A stretch of 56,932 nt of DNA from Welwitschia mirabilis (Eukaryota; Gnetophyta; Gnetopsida; Welwitschiales). The notes below the pieces were generated by a model. The model did not search any database. It was given only the letters and a program-made list of their open reading frames with translations, and had not been told where the DNA came from. Both the position numbers and the translations under genes were made by a program. Positions 48,310 to 56,932 of this stretch are shown in pieces. Each line of letters opens with the position of its first letter. Positions within the stretch are counted from its first letter, which is position 1. The stretch covers positions 256,321,151-256,378,082 of the forward strand of contig JBOZIK010000001.1 in NCBI GenBank assembly GCA_051453625.1, in the 5' to 3' direction.

Positions 48310-49501
48310 TTGCATGTGAACTCAGCAGCCCTTTCTTTACTCCTTGTCTTTCCCTTCATTGTTTTCTGATTATGCCTTTCTTTTTCTGACTTTATCTTCA
48401 ATTTACAGTATCATGCATCTTTGCTTTGAAGACTTATTCATCTTTATTAGTTTATTTGCTTTTTACCTTTTTTTCATTAGTTTTTGCCTACATTTCATTG
48501 CTAACTTTGAGAATCCTGTCACAGAGGCTTGTATCATGCATTTCCCCAGTGTGCAACTTAGATCAAATGATAAAGTTTCAGCATCTTTTCTTTTTGTTGT
48601 TTGTTTGGGCTAACTAGAATTTAGTGCTAAAATCAAATTAAGTAGTTATTTTCTTATGGGTTTTTCCTTCTTGGATCTAATGTTATATTGGTCCTTCTTT
48701 ACATTCCGACCATAAGACGCACATTCATTTTCCAATTTTTTCCTAGTACATAGATCATGGTTTGAGTTTATACGTATTGATGTTTTGGACATTAGGCATT
48801 TTGCGCTTGATATTTCTAAGAAGTCTTATAGTTTTGTTTAAGAATTTCGCATAATTCAAATAAATTTATTTTCTTTTAAGCTTAAATATTCTACTGTAAT
48901 TGAAACGTTTCGTCCACAAATTTTGCATAAGTTGTATAATATTTATGAAAACTATGAAAGTCAACATAGAAATTCCAAATGCTATTAGGGTCAAAATATG
49001 AGTCGCAAAGTTTGACTTACACCTTCTAACTATTGAAATTTATTAGAATTTACAGCTTCCAACCATTTTGTATGCTGTGATGGAGAAGTGCTCAAAGGTT
49101 AGATTAATTTTACTTTAAAATTAATTGACTAAATATGTATTAATTAAATCAAAAATTTTAAAAATCCAAAACAAAATATTAACCTTCTCAAGGAAAATGA
49201 AACAAAAGGAAATTCTATTGGTGTGATCCTATTTTATCCTAGCAGCCAAATATCATGGTAAGAGTTTTAGAGGCAATGTTTGAAGCCACTCCACCGCTCC
49301 AACAAAAATTTATTTGGGAGGAAAAAAACTCACCATGGACAATATTAACTTTTAGTATTGAAATTCGCTTTATTTTCTTAGTCAAAATAGGACATTATAC
49401 TTTAGTAACCAAACATGTTTCAAGATGCTATTTCCAAGGTAAAGAACATATATTTTAAAACATTATATTCTAAGATACCCACTTTCATCACAAGGTGATT
49501 G
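48310..49501. other. AT-rich intergenic DNA, nothing recognised
   Basis: Two overlapping plus frames (48344-48613, 48426-48617) are Phe/Leu-rich with no start context or domain. I do not consider them genes. Confidence 0.55.
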
Positions 49502-49700
49502 GTTATGGGGTGGAAGTAAAGTTTTAGTGGTTATACCTCCCCTTAAGAGTATGGCCACGATGATCGCCAAACACATGATTTTTTTTATTACACTCCAGGC
49601 CCTATAGTATGCTAAGCAATGCATCCAAAGTTTTGAACAGAAGGCCTTTTAAATAGAAGGCAAGTATCCCGACAATTAGACTACCAACCCACCCATTGAT
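49502..49700 (-). mobile_element. tRNA-derived SINE, copy 2
   Basis: On the minus strand the head reads GGTTGGTAGTCTAATTGTCG, a good A box in tRNA-like context, and the B-box counterpart is CTGTTCAAAACT near 49631-49641. The body shares GCTTAGCATACTATA and the tail GGTATAACCA/GGTATGGTTA with copy 1 at 6650-6845. This copy preserves the tRNA-like head better than copy 1. It lies about 0.9 kb downstream of the AP-4 epsilon gene, in the same transcriptional direction. Confidence 0.7.
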
Positions 49701-50200
49701 CAGTATAACTAATAAGGAATAAACCAATCCAAGATCATAGCAAGAAGTTAAAGTTGTAATGTTACATAAGAAGTTAATGCTAGTTACTTTTTTAATCTAT
49801 AGCCAGAGAAGCCTTCTAGTTATCAATGACATGTGCCTGCTTGGATGGCCCAAATAGCAAAAATGAAGCACTAAAAAGCATTTGGAATAGGAAATAAACC
49901 ACTGTAAGCTCAAAATCCAAGGCCTTGAATCAATTTCCAATTTGTTTTGCTGCTAGATTTTAATAACTTACTGCCAATCTTCCATCTGCCCGTCCATGTT
50001 AAAAATCAATTAAAAGATACTGCTTTCAAAAACCACTGCAGTCGAACGTTCAATTTAATTCATTAAAGTGAGTAATTCCAGAGTCTATCCAAGCTTCCAA
50101 CAGAGTCGAACACTATTTAACTATAGTATATCCGTTTCAAAGCCTTATCATATACATGAAATAAGGCAAACATTAAGTCATTCATGAACCATGGTGGGGG
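49701..50200. other. Intergenic, nothing recognised
   Basis: No open frame or repeat of note lies between the SINE and the 3' side of the AP-4 epsilon gene. Confidence 0.5.
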
Positions 50201-50600
50201 CGGAACCACAAAAAAAAAAAAAAAAGAAAAGAAAAAGAAAGAAAGATTAATAGGAGGCAACAAGAAGAAACCTCTATATTCTCTTCTTTGAAGAGCAGTA
50301 CCAAAATCTCAAAATTAAATACACAAAGCAGTTGACAAAATGGTCCAGAAGCTCTTCTGGTGAAATACGAGACTTATGAGGCTGAAGTACTTTTCAAACT
50401 AAACAGGGAAAAATAAAAAGAAAAAGAATCCAGTTCTCAACTTGTACAACCTTTAGGATGCTCATAAAAGGTGACCATTATTGCTCATTGCTTGTCCAGA
50501 TAGAAATGAACCACAGGAATTCGTAGGAATTCATTCTCACCAGTGCCCCCGTGTGTATCATTTCGTGAAGGCCATGGTTCGTTGCCAGCTCAACCTGAAT
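50201..50600 (-). other. Probable 3' untranslated region of the AP-4 epsilon gene
   Basis: Directly after the stop codon on the minus strand. The sequence is less AT-rich than further out and becomes a long pyrimidine tract (A/G-rich on plus, 50209-50246), a plausible limit of the transcript. No clear AATAAA signal was found. Confidence 0.4.
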
Positions 50601-51767
50601 TCATAGATCAAGCAGATCCTTGAAGAGGTTAGGATTCTTCCCTGTGGGAGTAACACCAACCTGTCTTGCCACAGCATCTTTATGCAAAGAATCTTGAGAT
50701 GATAAGCCCTTCTTCACGGCTGTCACTGACTGGCCAGCATTCCCCTCTCCCATGGGACAAGTTGAAGAGGACAGCTTATTTTGAATGCTTTCAGGATGAG
50801 TATCATCGAACAAGGCAGTTAAAGGAGTTTGTCCAGAAGATGATTCAGAAGTAACCGGAGACACGGCTGGAAGAGGCTGACCTCCATCCAAGGACATGAG
50901 ATCAACTGAAGAAGTGGTAGCATGGGAAGGTGTAGGCTTAGGTGATGTAGCTTGGGAAGGTGTAGGCTTAGGTGATGCAGTATCTTTTGAGGGCTCCAGA
51001 AGGCTCTCTAGCTGCTTGAAAGGGTCTGTTGTTGCATCTGTTGCAGGTACTTCATCACTCAAATCAAGGAGATCTGCTACTGGCGGAGGTGCAGCAACAA
51101 TTTGATGAGATCCATCCACTTTATTTGATGCTGTTGCAGGCCTTGTCCCATGATGGCTCCTATCTGAACGTCTGTCAATAGATTTAGCGGAATTTGAACC
51201 CAATGTCTTTTTGTCAGTTGTTGAAGATGAAGATCCAAATAAAGAGGCAGCAAGTCTCTGCTTCTCAGTGGACAGTTCGGACTGGTTTCTCCTATCCATC
51301 TGCCTGGAATCATATGAAGCCTCTTTTATGTGACTGCTAAGGCCTTGATGAGTTCCATTGTTGGAGACATCTGATTTTGCCGTGACAGATGACACTGCAT
51401 AGCTTGAAGTATAGGACGGTCTGCCCCATTTCTTTTGAACACCATCCAATTGTAGCTTAATGCCATCATTAGTAGATGGAGGACCTTCAGATAAAGGAAA
51501 TGACACATGACCTGTTTTAGAAAATCCTGAATCTGTCGGACTTACAATTGAGGAAGTTGCTTGAACTTTGGGGGCAACCGGAATTGTTGGATATTCATAT
51601 GCCTCAAACTTCAATGATGATCCAGTGCCTTCACCCTGATCATGCCGGCTAACATAATTACTCAGATTACCTTCTTCAAACCTCTTGCTTTCTGGTATAT
51701 AAGGACTTGCTCCCTTTTCAAGGGCTGATTGGACATAATCATTCAAAAATGATAGGTTTTGATCCAG
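50601..51767 (-). CDS. AP4E: AP-4 complex subunit epsilon, last coding exon (388 codons)
   Basis: Epsilon is a large subunit of the AP-4 adaptor, which sorts membrane cargo at the trans-Golgi network without clathrin. This exon starts after an acceptor (TTTTGACAG|CTGGAT) and reads LDQNLSFLNDYVQSALEKGA, the plant epsilon-adaptin stretch following the helical trunk. A long, Ser/Pro-rich, presumably disordered linker follows. Landmarks are LDGVQKKWGRPSY, EKQRLAASLFGSSSS, the acidic-hydrophobic VADLLDLSDE, TDPFKQLESLLEP (a DPF motif like those bound by adaptor ears), and the end GKNPNLFKDLLDL. A ten-residue unit SPKPTPSQAT/SPKPTPSHAT is doubled. The phase is 0 and joins the preceding exon exactly. 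Open throughout with normal composition, it looks functional. The symbol follows plant usage; the trunk lies outside the window. Confidence 0.9.
   Translation of the reverse strand: MDQNLSFLNDYVQSALEKGASPYIPESKRFEEGNLSNYVSRHDQGEGTGSSLKFEAYEYPTIPVAPKVQATSSIVSPTDSGFSKTGHVSFPLSEGPPSTNDGIKLQLDGVQKKWGRPSYTSSYAVSSVTAKSDVSNNGTHQGLSSHIKEASYDSRQMDRRNQSELSTEKQRLAASLFGSSSSTTDKKTLGSNSAKSIDRRSDRSHHGTRPATASNKVDGSHQIVAAPPPVADLLDLSDEVPATDATTDPFKQLESLLEPSKDTASPKPTPSQATSPKPTPSHATTSSVDLMSLDGGQPLPAVSPVTSESSSGQTPLTALFDDTHPESIQNKLSSSTCPMGEGNAGQSVTAVKKGLSSQDSLHKDAVARQVGVTPTGKNPNLFKDLLDL
50917..50976 (-). repeat. 30-bp in-frame tandem duplication in the AP-4 epsilon linker
   Basis: Two 30-bp units (50917-50946, 50947-50976) differ at one base and add ten residues to the linker without disturbing the frame. 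Confidence 0.95.
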
Positions 51768-52157
51768 CTGTCAAAATGAAAAGTCATAGGGGTAAAAAAA
51801 TTAAAAAAAGAAACACAAAATACCAAAATGAATTTCCAAAAGCCAGGGTAACCATAGAAGACATAATTAGCAAAATGTTGAAAGTAAAATGCAACTAAAA
51901 ACTTCTGATATGACTATCAAAATTTCAAGAACATTTCACTCAAAGTTGGTAGTAACATAACATGGAAACAATATCAAACACCAAGAATGCATTGTCATCG
52001 AAAATTTCTGATATAACCAAACAGAACTTGGTTTGTACAAGATGTAATGATAATAAGTGGGCTCAAGATGTACTTCAATAACAACTGTCATTTGATATAC
52101 AGAGTGATGATTTTTGTTATTACACTTTGACACTATAACAATTTAACAGACTTTTAC
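51768..52157 (-). other. AP-4 epsilon intron, 390 bp
   Basis: On the minus strand it runs from GAG|GTAAAAGTC to TTTTGACAG|CTG, a standard GT-AG intron between codons (phase 0). It holds nothing else recognisable. Confidence 0.88.
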
Positions 52158-52301
52158 CTCAATATCTTCACAGCTAGCATCTAATGGCATGACATTTTCT
52201 ACAGTTTCAGCCCCGAGACCTAGTAATGCTTGCAACTCATATACACGCTGTTGCAAATCAGTTGAATGTGAAGCTGATAGCTCATCAATCAAGGATTGGC
52301 A
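52158..52301 (-). CDS. AP4E: AP-4 complex subunit epsilon, penultimate exon (48 codons)
   Basis: 144 bp between TTTGTAG|TGCCAATCC and GAG|GTAAAAG on the minus strand, phase 0 at both ends. It reads CQSLIDELSASHSTDLQQRV, then YELQALLGLGAETVENVMPL and DASCEDIE. This is the strongly conserved end of the epsilon-adaptin helical trunk in plants, where the residues before are usually ...GRKVDLLPE. That preceding exon is not found in the 4.6 kb to the window edge, so the upstream intron must be longer than that. Confidence 0.92.
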
Positions 52302-54360
52302 CTACAAACATTAAATAACACACTCAGCAACTGATTGGTAATTTATAATTAACAGATAAAAAGTTAAAGGGAGCACTCAGAAATTGTCCCAGCAATTATG
52401 GTAGTGCAACTAAATAGATATCTAGATTGGCAAAATATCAGATAAAGGAAAATCATAATTTAATGAGAGAGGTTCATTAAAAATATATTCATTGAAAATA
52501 CTTGATTTCCACACTTTATGAAACATAAACAGGTTGTTAACAGAGATTAGTGACTAGCTCATTGTTAGATAGAAATTACAAACATAATTGGTCAAGAGAA
52601 TCCTAATATGGGCCATAAATATGATAAGCACTGCACAACATTTTCAATAGAGATCTTTGTCTTTGTAAGTTTTGAATGCAATTTTTTAAATCTTTTTACA
52701 GATTTCTTTAGGGCTTGTGGAAGAGTTTCAACCATTTTTAGGCATTCTTCAATCTATGGATACCTTTTACATTTCACAAGAATGTTACACTCCTATGATG
52801 GACAAAATGCTGGCTCTGAAGCCTCAATTCTCTTGCCCAATTAACAAATGTTAATGCACGCCAACATATTGTGGCCAGAATCCTGAATCTAATGTGACAT
52901 CCCTTTTCTGCATGTTTGGACTTCTCAATTCTCGTGATTATAAATATCTTACTGAATCATTAGTAAACTAGCAATTATCACAACAATCATACAATAAAAG
53001 TCAGGTAAAGCAGCAGAGGAATGAATAACAGATACCTCAAAAAATCAGCTCATATTTGCGCAAAATCTATGAATGCTATTTCCTTTGTACAGAAATTGAT
53101 CAAAATCTATTGAGAAGGAAGATCCTGCCCATTGACATGGACAAAGAGTACAGCAGGTTCGGAAGAAGAGTATTTAAAAAGGTCTTCCACTTAGCCGCAT
53201 TAACAGGACATAAGATATGATCCGAAAACAGTTTATATAAAATTGCTTGTCACTAGGCAAATGAAAGTCCAATAAAGATTCTGTACTTGTTTGTGTCGCT
53301 ATTGATGCTTTAGAGTTTTTGGGATGATGGTGCATGTCATATGTTGCTTCTTGATGATGTGATATGGGTTGATGGGGAAAGAAATTGGATGAATGATAAA
53401 TCTGATCCATGGAAAAGGATATGAAGTCTTGGGAAATGAGAACTTACTGCATCAAAAGAACACATATGCAATGAAAATTCACTTAGTAGATATGCGAGAA
53501 ATACGTTTTTGTCAAAATTGATATGAAGTTGGTCTGGTAAGAATATTTCATTATCTAGGACAAGAATTGTAGCACTACTGTCAGGTACTAGACATTATGG
53601 AGACCATTGAAAGCGGGCATACCAAGTGGAGATATGATAGTTGTATAGTGTGACCTTCAGGAATTCTCGAAGCATTTTCTTTTTTAAATAATTCATGGAG
53701 GATATTTGAAAGGGCCATGAAGCATTATACGATTCAAAGATGAGCTCTTATATGAATGTGAATGTAGTCCATGCTATTAAGCTACTTCAGCTCTGACATT
53801 GAAGTCCTAGACTTCTGATAATTCATTTTTTCTGCACAAAAACATACTTTCTTCTGAATACTAACACTGATAGAATATTTTGTCTTTGAATTTGATGTGT
53901 CTGTTTTAAAATATTCCTTCAATTCCTAATCCATCTTTGTTAGCTGTTCCAGCATTAATCAAAATGTTAGGTTTTCATTACCCAATGTTCCAACTGACAT
54001 GTAGAATACAGATTGCAGAGACACCCAATCAGGTGAAATTTTTGTTCTTTCAGATTCCTTCACTCTGGGAAAAAGACATTTGACCAGCTTACCAGCTTGT
54101 ATACTTGGACCCAGAAGTCATTTCTCCATTGTACCTTTCCATTCATCATAGTGAAGATATTTTTCTAATTTCTTTATTTTTGTATATAAATCCAATTACT
54201 CCTTGACACTGAGTTCTTCAGGTAGACAAATCATTTCAGTTGTTTGCTGTTCCTTAAGGAAAAATGATATGTTCCTCTATGCTGGAATAAGCTAAGATAA
54301 TCCAACAGATTCTAGTTTAAGTATGGTAAATGGACAATGAAGACAGTTGTATTCTACATG
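52302..54360 (-). other. Start of a long AP-4 epsilon intron
   Basis: No further epsilon-adaptin exon can be seen upstream of 52301. The segment contains only short frames. One, on minus at 53410-53174, is His/Ser-rich (MDQIYHSSNFFPHQPISHHQ) and follows an acceptor-like TTTTGATGCAG, but I recognise no family. Confidence 0.6.
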
Positions 54361-54384
54361 TCACACTTTTTTGACTTCCCCCAA

Positions 54385-54498
54385 AAAGTCGCTGTCAGCC
54401 CGACTTATTCGGCCGACTTTTTGAAAGTTTTGGTGACATGTCACCGTTTCAAAATTTCGAATAAAAGTCACAATGTATTGTGAGAAAGTCGCGACTTT
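54385..54498. promoter_or_regulatory. Cluster of five AAGTCG/CGACTT motifs with a 14-bp palindrome
   Basis: AAGTCG occurs at 54386-54391 and 54486-54491; CGACTT at 54401-54406, 54414-54419 and 54492-54497. The last pair forms AAAGTCGCGACTTT (54485-54498), a perfect palindrome. CpG-containing motifs this dense are unusual in this AT-rich, CpG-poor window. A transposase-binding subterminal array is the most likely role. Confidence 0.6.
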
Positions 54499-54535
54499 TT
54501 GAAGTTGCACCTTCTGTTTAAAAAAAAAAAAAAAA

Positions 54536-54796
54536 GGCGCAGCGCGAAGGACAGAGAAACAGAGTGCAGACTGCAGCGTGCGAAAGGAAAAGTGCACAGG
54601 AACCGGGAGAGACAAACAACAGGCTGCAGCGAATCAGGCAATCAAGTAATCAACAATACATGCAGCCGCAGGCACGACAGAGAAGTGCTGAGCCTTGAAG
54701 CGACTAGCAAGGAGAGGACTCATTGCGAACAAAGCAAGGTGCAAGCAACTGAAGCAAGGTGAGAGAGGATCTGCGTTGTCTGTGAGTCCACTTCAC
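54536..54796 (+). other. GC-rich leader exon of the putative transposon gene
   Basis: Starts after an A-run and is rich in GCAG, AGAG and GCGA with intact CpGs, ending at a good donor CTTCAC|GTAAGTTTT. It contains an 87-codon open frame with no resemblance to a known protein. It is read as a 5' untranslated exon because the BED-like ATG lies after the next acceptor. Confidence 0.4.
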
Positions 54797-55489
54797 GTAA
54801 GTTTTTCTTGTTTTGGTTGTTGACAGGTTGTTGAATAGCTATACATTTCCCAAGTTCTTTTGTTAGTAAAGGGTGCGCCATTTAGTATATGTAAACGATT
54901 ATTAGAATCAAACATTCAAGCCCTTGAAAACAACCTCCCCCCACTTCTGAAGAACAATAGTGTCTGTATTTGAATAGCTTGGGCCCTAGTTAGTGTTTGA
55001 ATACACTTATGAGAATTAAGACAACATAAGGTTATTTTCAATTTAAAATCGCTACATGGGCAAATAGTTTATTTTGGAACAAGATCACATTTTGGCTTAT
55101 TGATTGTATAGAAGCTCTTAAAGACATCACAGATGCTATACTTGCAGAATTCACATTTAGTGAGATTTTTTTTTTTCGTTACCTTTGTTCAACTATAAGA
55201 AGTGTATTTAAATTCTTTAGTTTTGAATTAGTTGATAAAGCACAACACACATTCTTTTTGAAGGAACATCACTTCAACTGAAGAGACAGACAAATAGTTA
55301 TTAATGTTTGTTGTCGGTATATAAAGAGTTGAAACTCTTCATGATAACAAGCTATTGTTTGGAGAGGCTAACACGAATCCATTGTCATTGTCACCTTGAC
55401 GTTCTATCCCATCAACATGGGATTGTTGTTTTCAACCTTTTATCCCATCCCCTGATGGAATTTTAGATGTTATTTGCAGCTCTTCAAAT

Positions 55490-55710
55490 TCAGCTGAGAG
55501 GCTAAGCCAAATGTATTTTTAGCATGGCCTCAAAAGCCACAATTTAGCTTGGATATGCAATGTCTTAAAATCAGCTGCTTGCCTGATACCAACTTGAATG
55601 CATTTTTAGCATCGCCCTAGTGTCCACACAGGAATTTGAACTGAAGACCTACAATAACGAGGCAATGTGCCTTCACCAGAAAGCCAAGGCATAAATGTCT
55701 GCTCAGTTGG
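55490..55710 (-). mobile_element. tRNA-derived SINE of a second family, in the transposon intron
   Basis: On the minus strand an A-box-like TGGCTTTCTGGTGAAGG (55686-55670) and a B-box-like GTTCAAATTCC (55641-55631) stand about 30 bp apart, as in tRNA genes. A body follows. Within it a stretch near ATGCATTTTTAGCATCGCC (55597-) resembles ATGTATTTTTAGCATGGCC (55510-), each followed by a CCACA, so part of the body is duplicated with a period of about 87 bp. Confidence 0.5.
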
Positions 55711-56882
55711 TTGTTATCATAAATTCATAATTATTAAAAGAATACTTCTTTATGTATTCTACAACTTACTGATGAAGATTAGGTGACAAAACTGAGTACA
55801 GGTTTTCAGTTTACTTTCCAATGATCCAATCTGAGTTCCTTTGCATTCTATCACATGACATCAAGCATGTATCAACAATCTGCTATCTTTGATAGAATAT
55901 GTGGCAGTAATTGTTTAATAATAGACAGTCAAGTGTCTGGCAACCACTATCTTCTTATGAGAAAATTATTTCTTTGTAATGAGACTAGTAGTAATTATGT
56001 TTTCTATGCAATTTGACTTAAGTTTGTGCTACTGCAACTCAATTGAAAAACAAAAATGGTAAAAATGAAAAATGCCTTTTTGTTGTAAGACCTTTTCTTT
56101 GACTTATTTTCCATTTCACTTTGTTGGCCTCCTAATAAAAGGTGAAAGCTTTTCACATTTGGACTTTGTTAAATAATGATTTTTGCCTATAGGATTTCCC
56201 CCCTCGCATTCTGAGAATTTGACATTTGAGCTTTTCCTTTAGTTTGTAGTTGTATATTTACAATGTTTGGTTAGGATTTTTTCGTCATTTGGGGATTTTG
56301 ACATTGCTTAGGTGTTCGTGTAGTTAGAGAATACTTTTAAAAAGTTGGTTAAGAAGGTCTTCTTCCAAGTTCCAAGCACTCCTTTAAAAAGGTTGTAAGT
56401 TACAGCCTTACTTTCTTTAGTTTCTTCCAAACGCTCCCTTACTGTCTTCACTCTTTCAATATGAAAGGTTCTTTTGTCCTTCACTGCTTCATTAGTTCAT
56501 TATATATGTAATTATAAATACTTTGATGCACACCAACAACAAATGATCCTTCGCAATTTGCATCTTGAGTCTTGACTATTAAACTAGTTTTACATAACTC
56601 TTAATTGCCTTGCTATTTGACTATTAAATTTGTTAACTTCACCACCATGAAACATTTCTATTAAACTAGTTAACTTCCACAGAAATTGCCTTGCTATTTG
56701 ACTATTAAACTAGTTAAATTCCACAGAAATGCAGTTGAAAAGCTTGAGGAACTATGTATTTTTCCTTTAATCTATGTTTATTTACTTGAGTATGTTTTCC
56801 ATCCAAGAAATTAGAGTCTGCTTTTTACATATCTGATCTATTATATGTTGTTTAGAGGACTCATTTGTATTGACTTTTGAAG

Positions 56883-56932
56883 ATGGTTCGCCCTAAAGAC
56901 AAAGCTTGGCAGTGGTGTACTACTGGAACAAA
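56883..56932 (+). CDS. BED-type zinc-finger protein, N-terminal fragment (cut by window end)
   Basis: After an acceptor-like TTTTGAAG the frame opens MVRPKDKAWQWCTTGT and continues past the edge. BED fingers of hAT transposases and related plant proteins begin with a basic residue pair, then D.AW.Y/W and a short run to the first zinc-binding Cys pair. The KDKAWQW portion fits this start, but the zinc ligands themselves lie beyond the window. The identification therefore rests on about ten residues plus the motif cluster and leader upstream. The product, if a transposase, would bind element ends in the nucleus. Confidence 0.5.
   Translation, partial: MVRPKDKAWQWCTTGT

Larger units (their letters stand above)
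54361..56932 (+). mobile_element. Putative hAT-like DNA transposon, 5' part, within the AP-4 epsilon intron
   Basis: From left to right: a 120-bp cluster of AAGTCG motifs with a perfect palindrome, an A-run, a GC-rich leader ending in a splice donor, an intron of about 2.1 kb, and an ATG exon with BED-finger character. hAT transposons have transposase-binding motifs repeated just inside their ends and transposases beginning with a BED zinc finger, so the parts fit together. The element is opposite in orientation to AP-4 epsilon. The terminal inverted repeat and target duplication are not established and the 3' end is outside the window. A domesticated transposase gene or ordinary BED-finger gene is also possible. 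Confidence 0.45.

Noticed and set aside
48344-48617. Two overlapping Phe/Leu-rich frames as a small membrane protein
   Set aside because: AT-rich DNA gives such frames by chance; no supporting motif, start context or homologue recognised.
50666-51105. Open frames on the plus strand over the AP-4 epsilon exon
   Set aside because: They are shadows of the well-supported minus-strand exon.
53027-53060. Possible preceding AP-4 epsilon exon end (minus GAGCTGATTTTTTGAG|GTATCT)
   Set aside because: The bases resemble ...ELLPE plus a donor, but the frame has a stop and the residues before do not match the conserved trunk.
1-56932. CRISPR arrays, bacterial operons, rRNA or intact tRNA genes
   Set aside because: Repeats here are tandem or dispersed eukaryotic types; tRNA-like boxes lie in SINEs without a complete cloverleaf, and spliced genes rule out a bacterial source.

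Overview
The window looks like nuclear DNA from a repeat-rich plant, probably a seed plant. The evidence is a spliced plant-type AP-4 epsilon gene, class III peroxidase relics, a Ty3/gypsy chromovirus with very long LTRs, a plant-type LINE, tRNA-derived SINEs and a BED-finger gene start typical of hAT elements. The DNA is AT-rich and most elements are old and full of stops, so an organism with slow repeat removal (a gymnosperm, for example) would fit. The sequence alone does not settle the species. Nine runs of N interrupt it.

Layout: (1) 1-10.3 kb is AT-rich repeat debris, with the zinc-finger tail of a LINE (+), a possible copia LTR/primer-binding-site junction near 2.4 kb and a SINE at 6.7 kb. 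(2) 10.3-22.2 kb is framed by two copies of an unclassified repeat made of blocks X and Y, joined differently in each copy. A GC-rich island of unlike composition lies between them at 16.1-17.25 kb. (3) 22.2-23.1 kb is a second GC-rich, gene-like island followed by a SINE-like insert. (4) 24.3-28.97 kb is a decayed LINE on the minus strand (DUF4283-type ORF1, endonuclease, reverse transcriptase, C-terminal region). (5) 28,980-43,471 is a complete but dead Ty3/gypsy chromovirus on the minus strand, flanked by a 5-bp target duplication GCAAC and apparently inserted into the LINE. (6) 43.5-49.7 kb holds two related class III peroxidase pseudogene fragments, a 345-bp tandem duplication, a minisatellite and a second copy of the 6.7-kb SINE. 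(7) 50.6-52.3 kb carries the last two coding exons of an AP-4 complex epsilon-adaptin gene (minus), the one clearly functional-looking gene. (8) Its upstream intron runs off the right edge and holds the 5' part of a putative hAT-like transposon gene on the plus strand: a cluster of AAGTCG motifs with a 14-bp perfect palindrome, a GC-rich leader with a splice donor, a SINE, and a BED-finger-like ATG exon cut by the window end.

The genes do not form a pathway. The window is mainly a record of nested insertion and decay around one housekeeping vesicle-coat gene. In the LINE and the chromovirus, catalytic aspartates have become asparagine and tryptophans have become stops, as G-to-A change of methylated cytosines on the opposite strand would produce.
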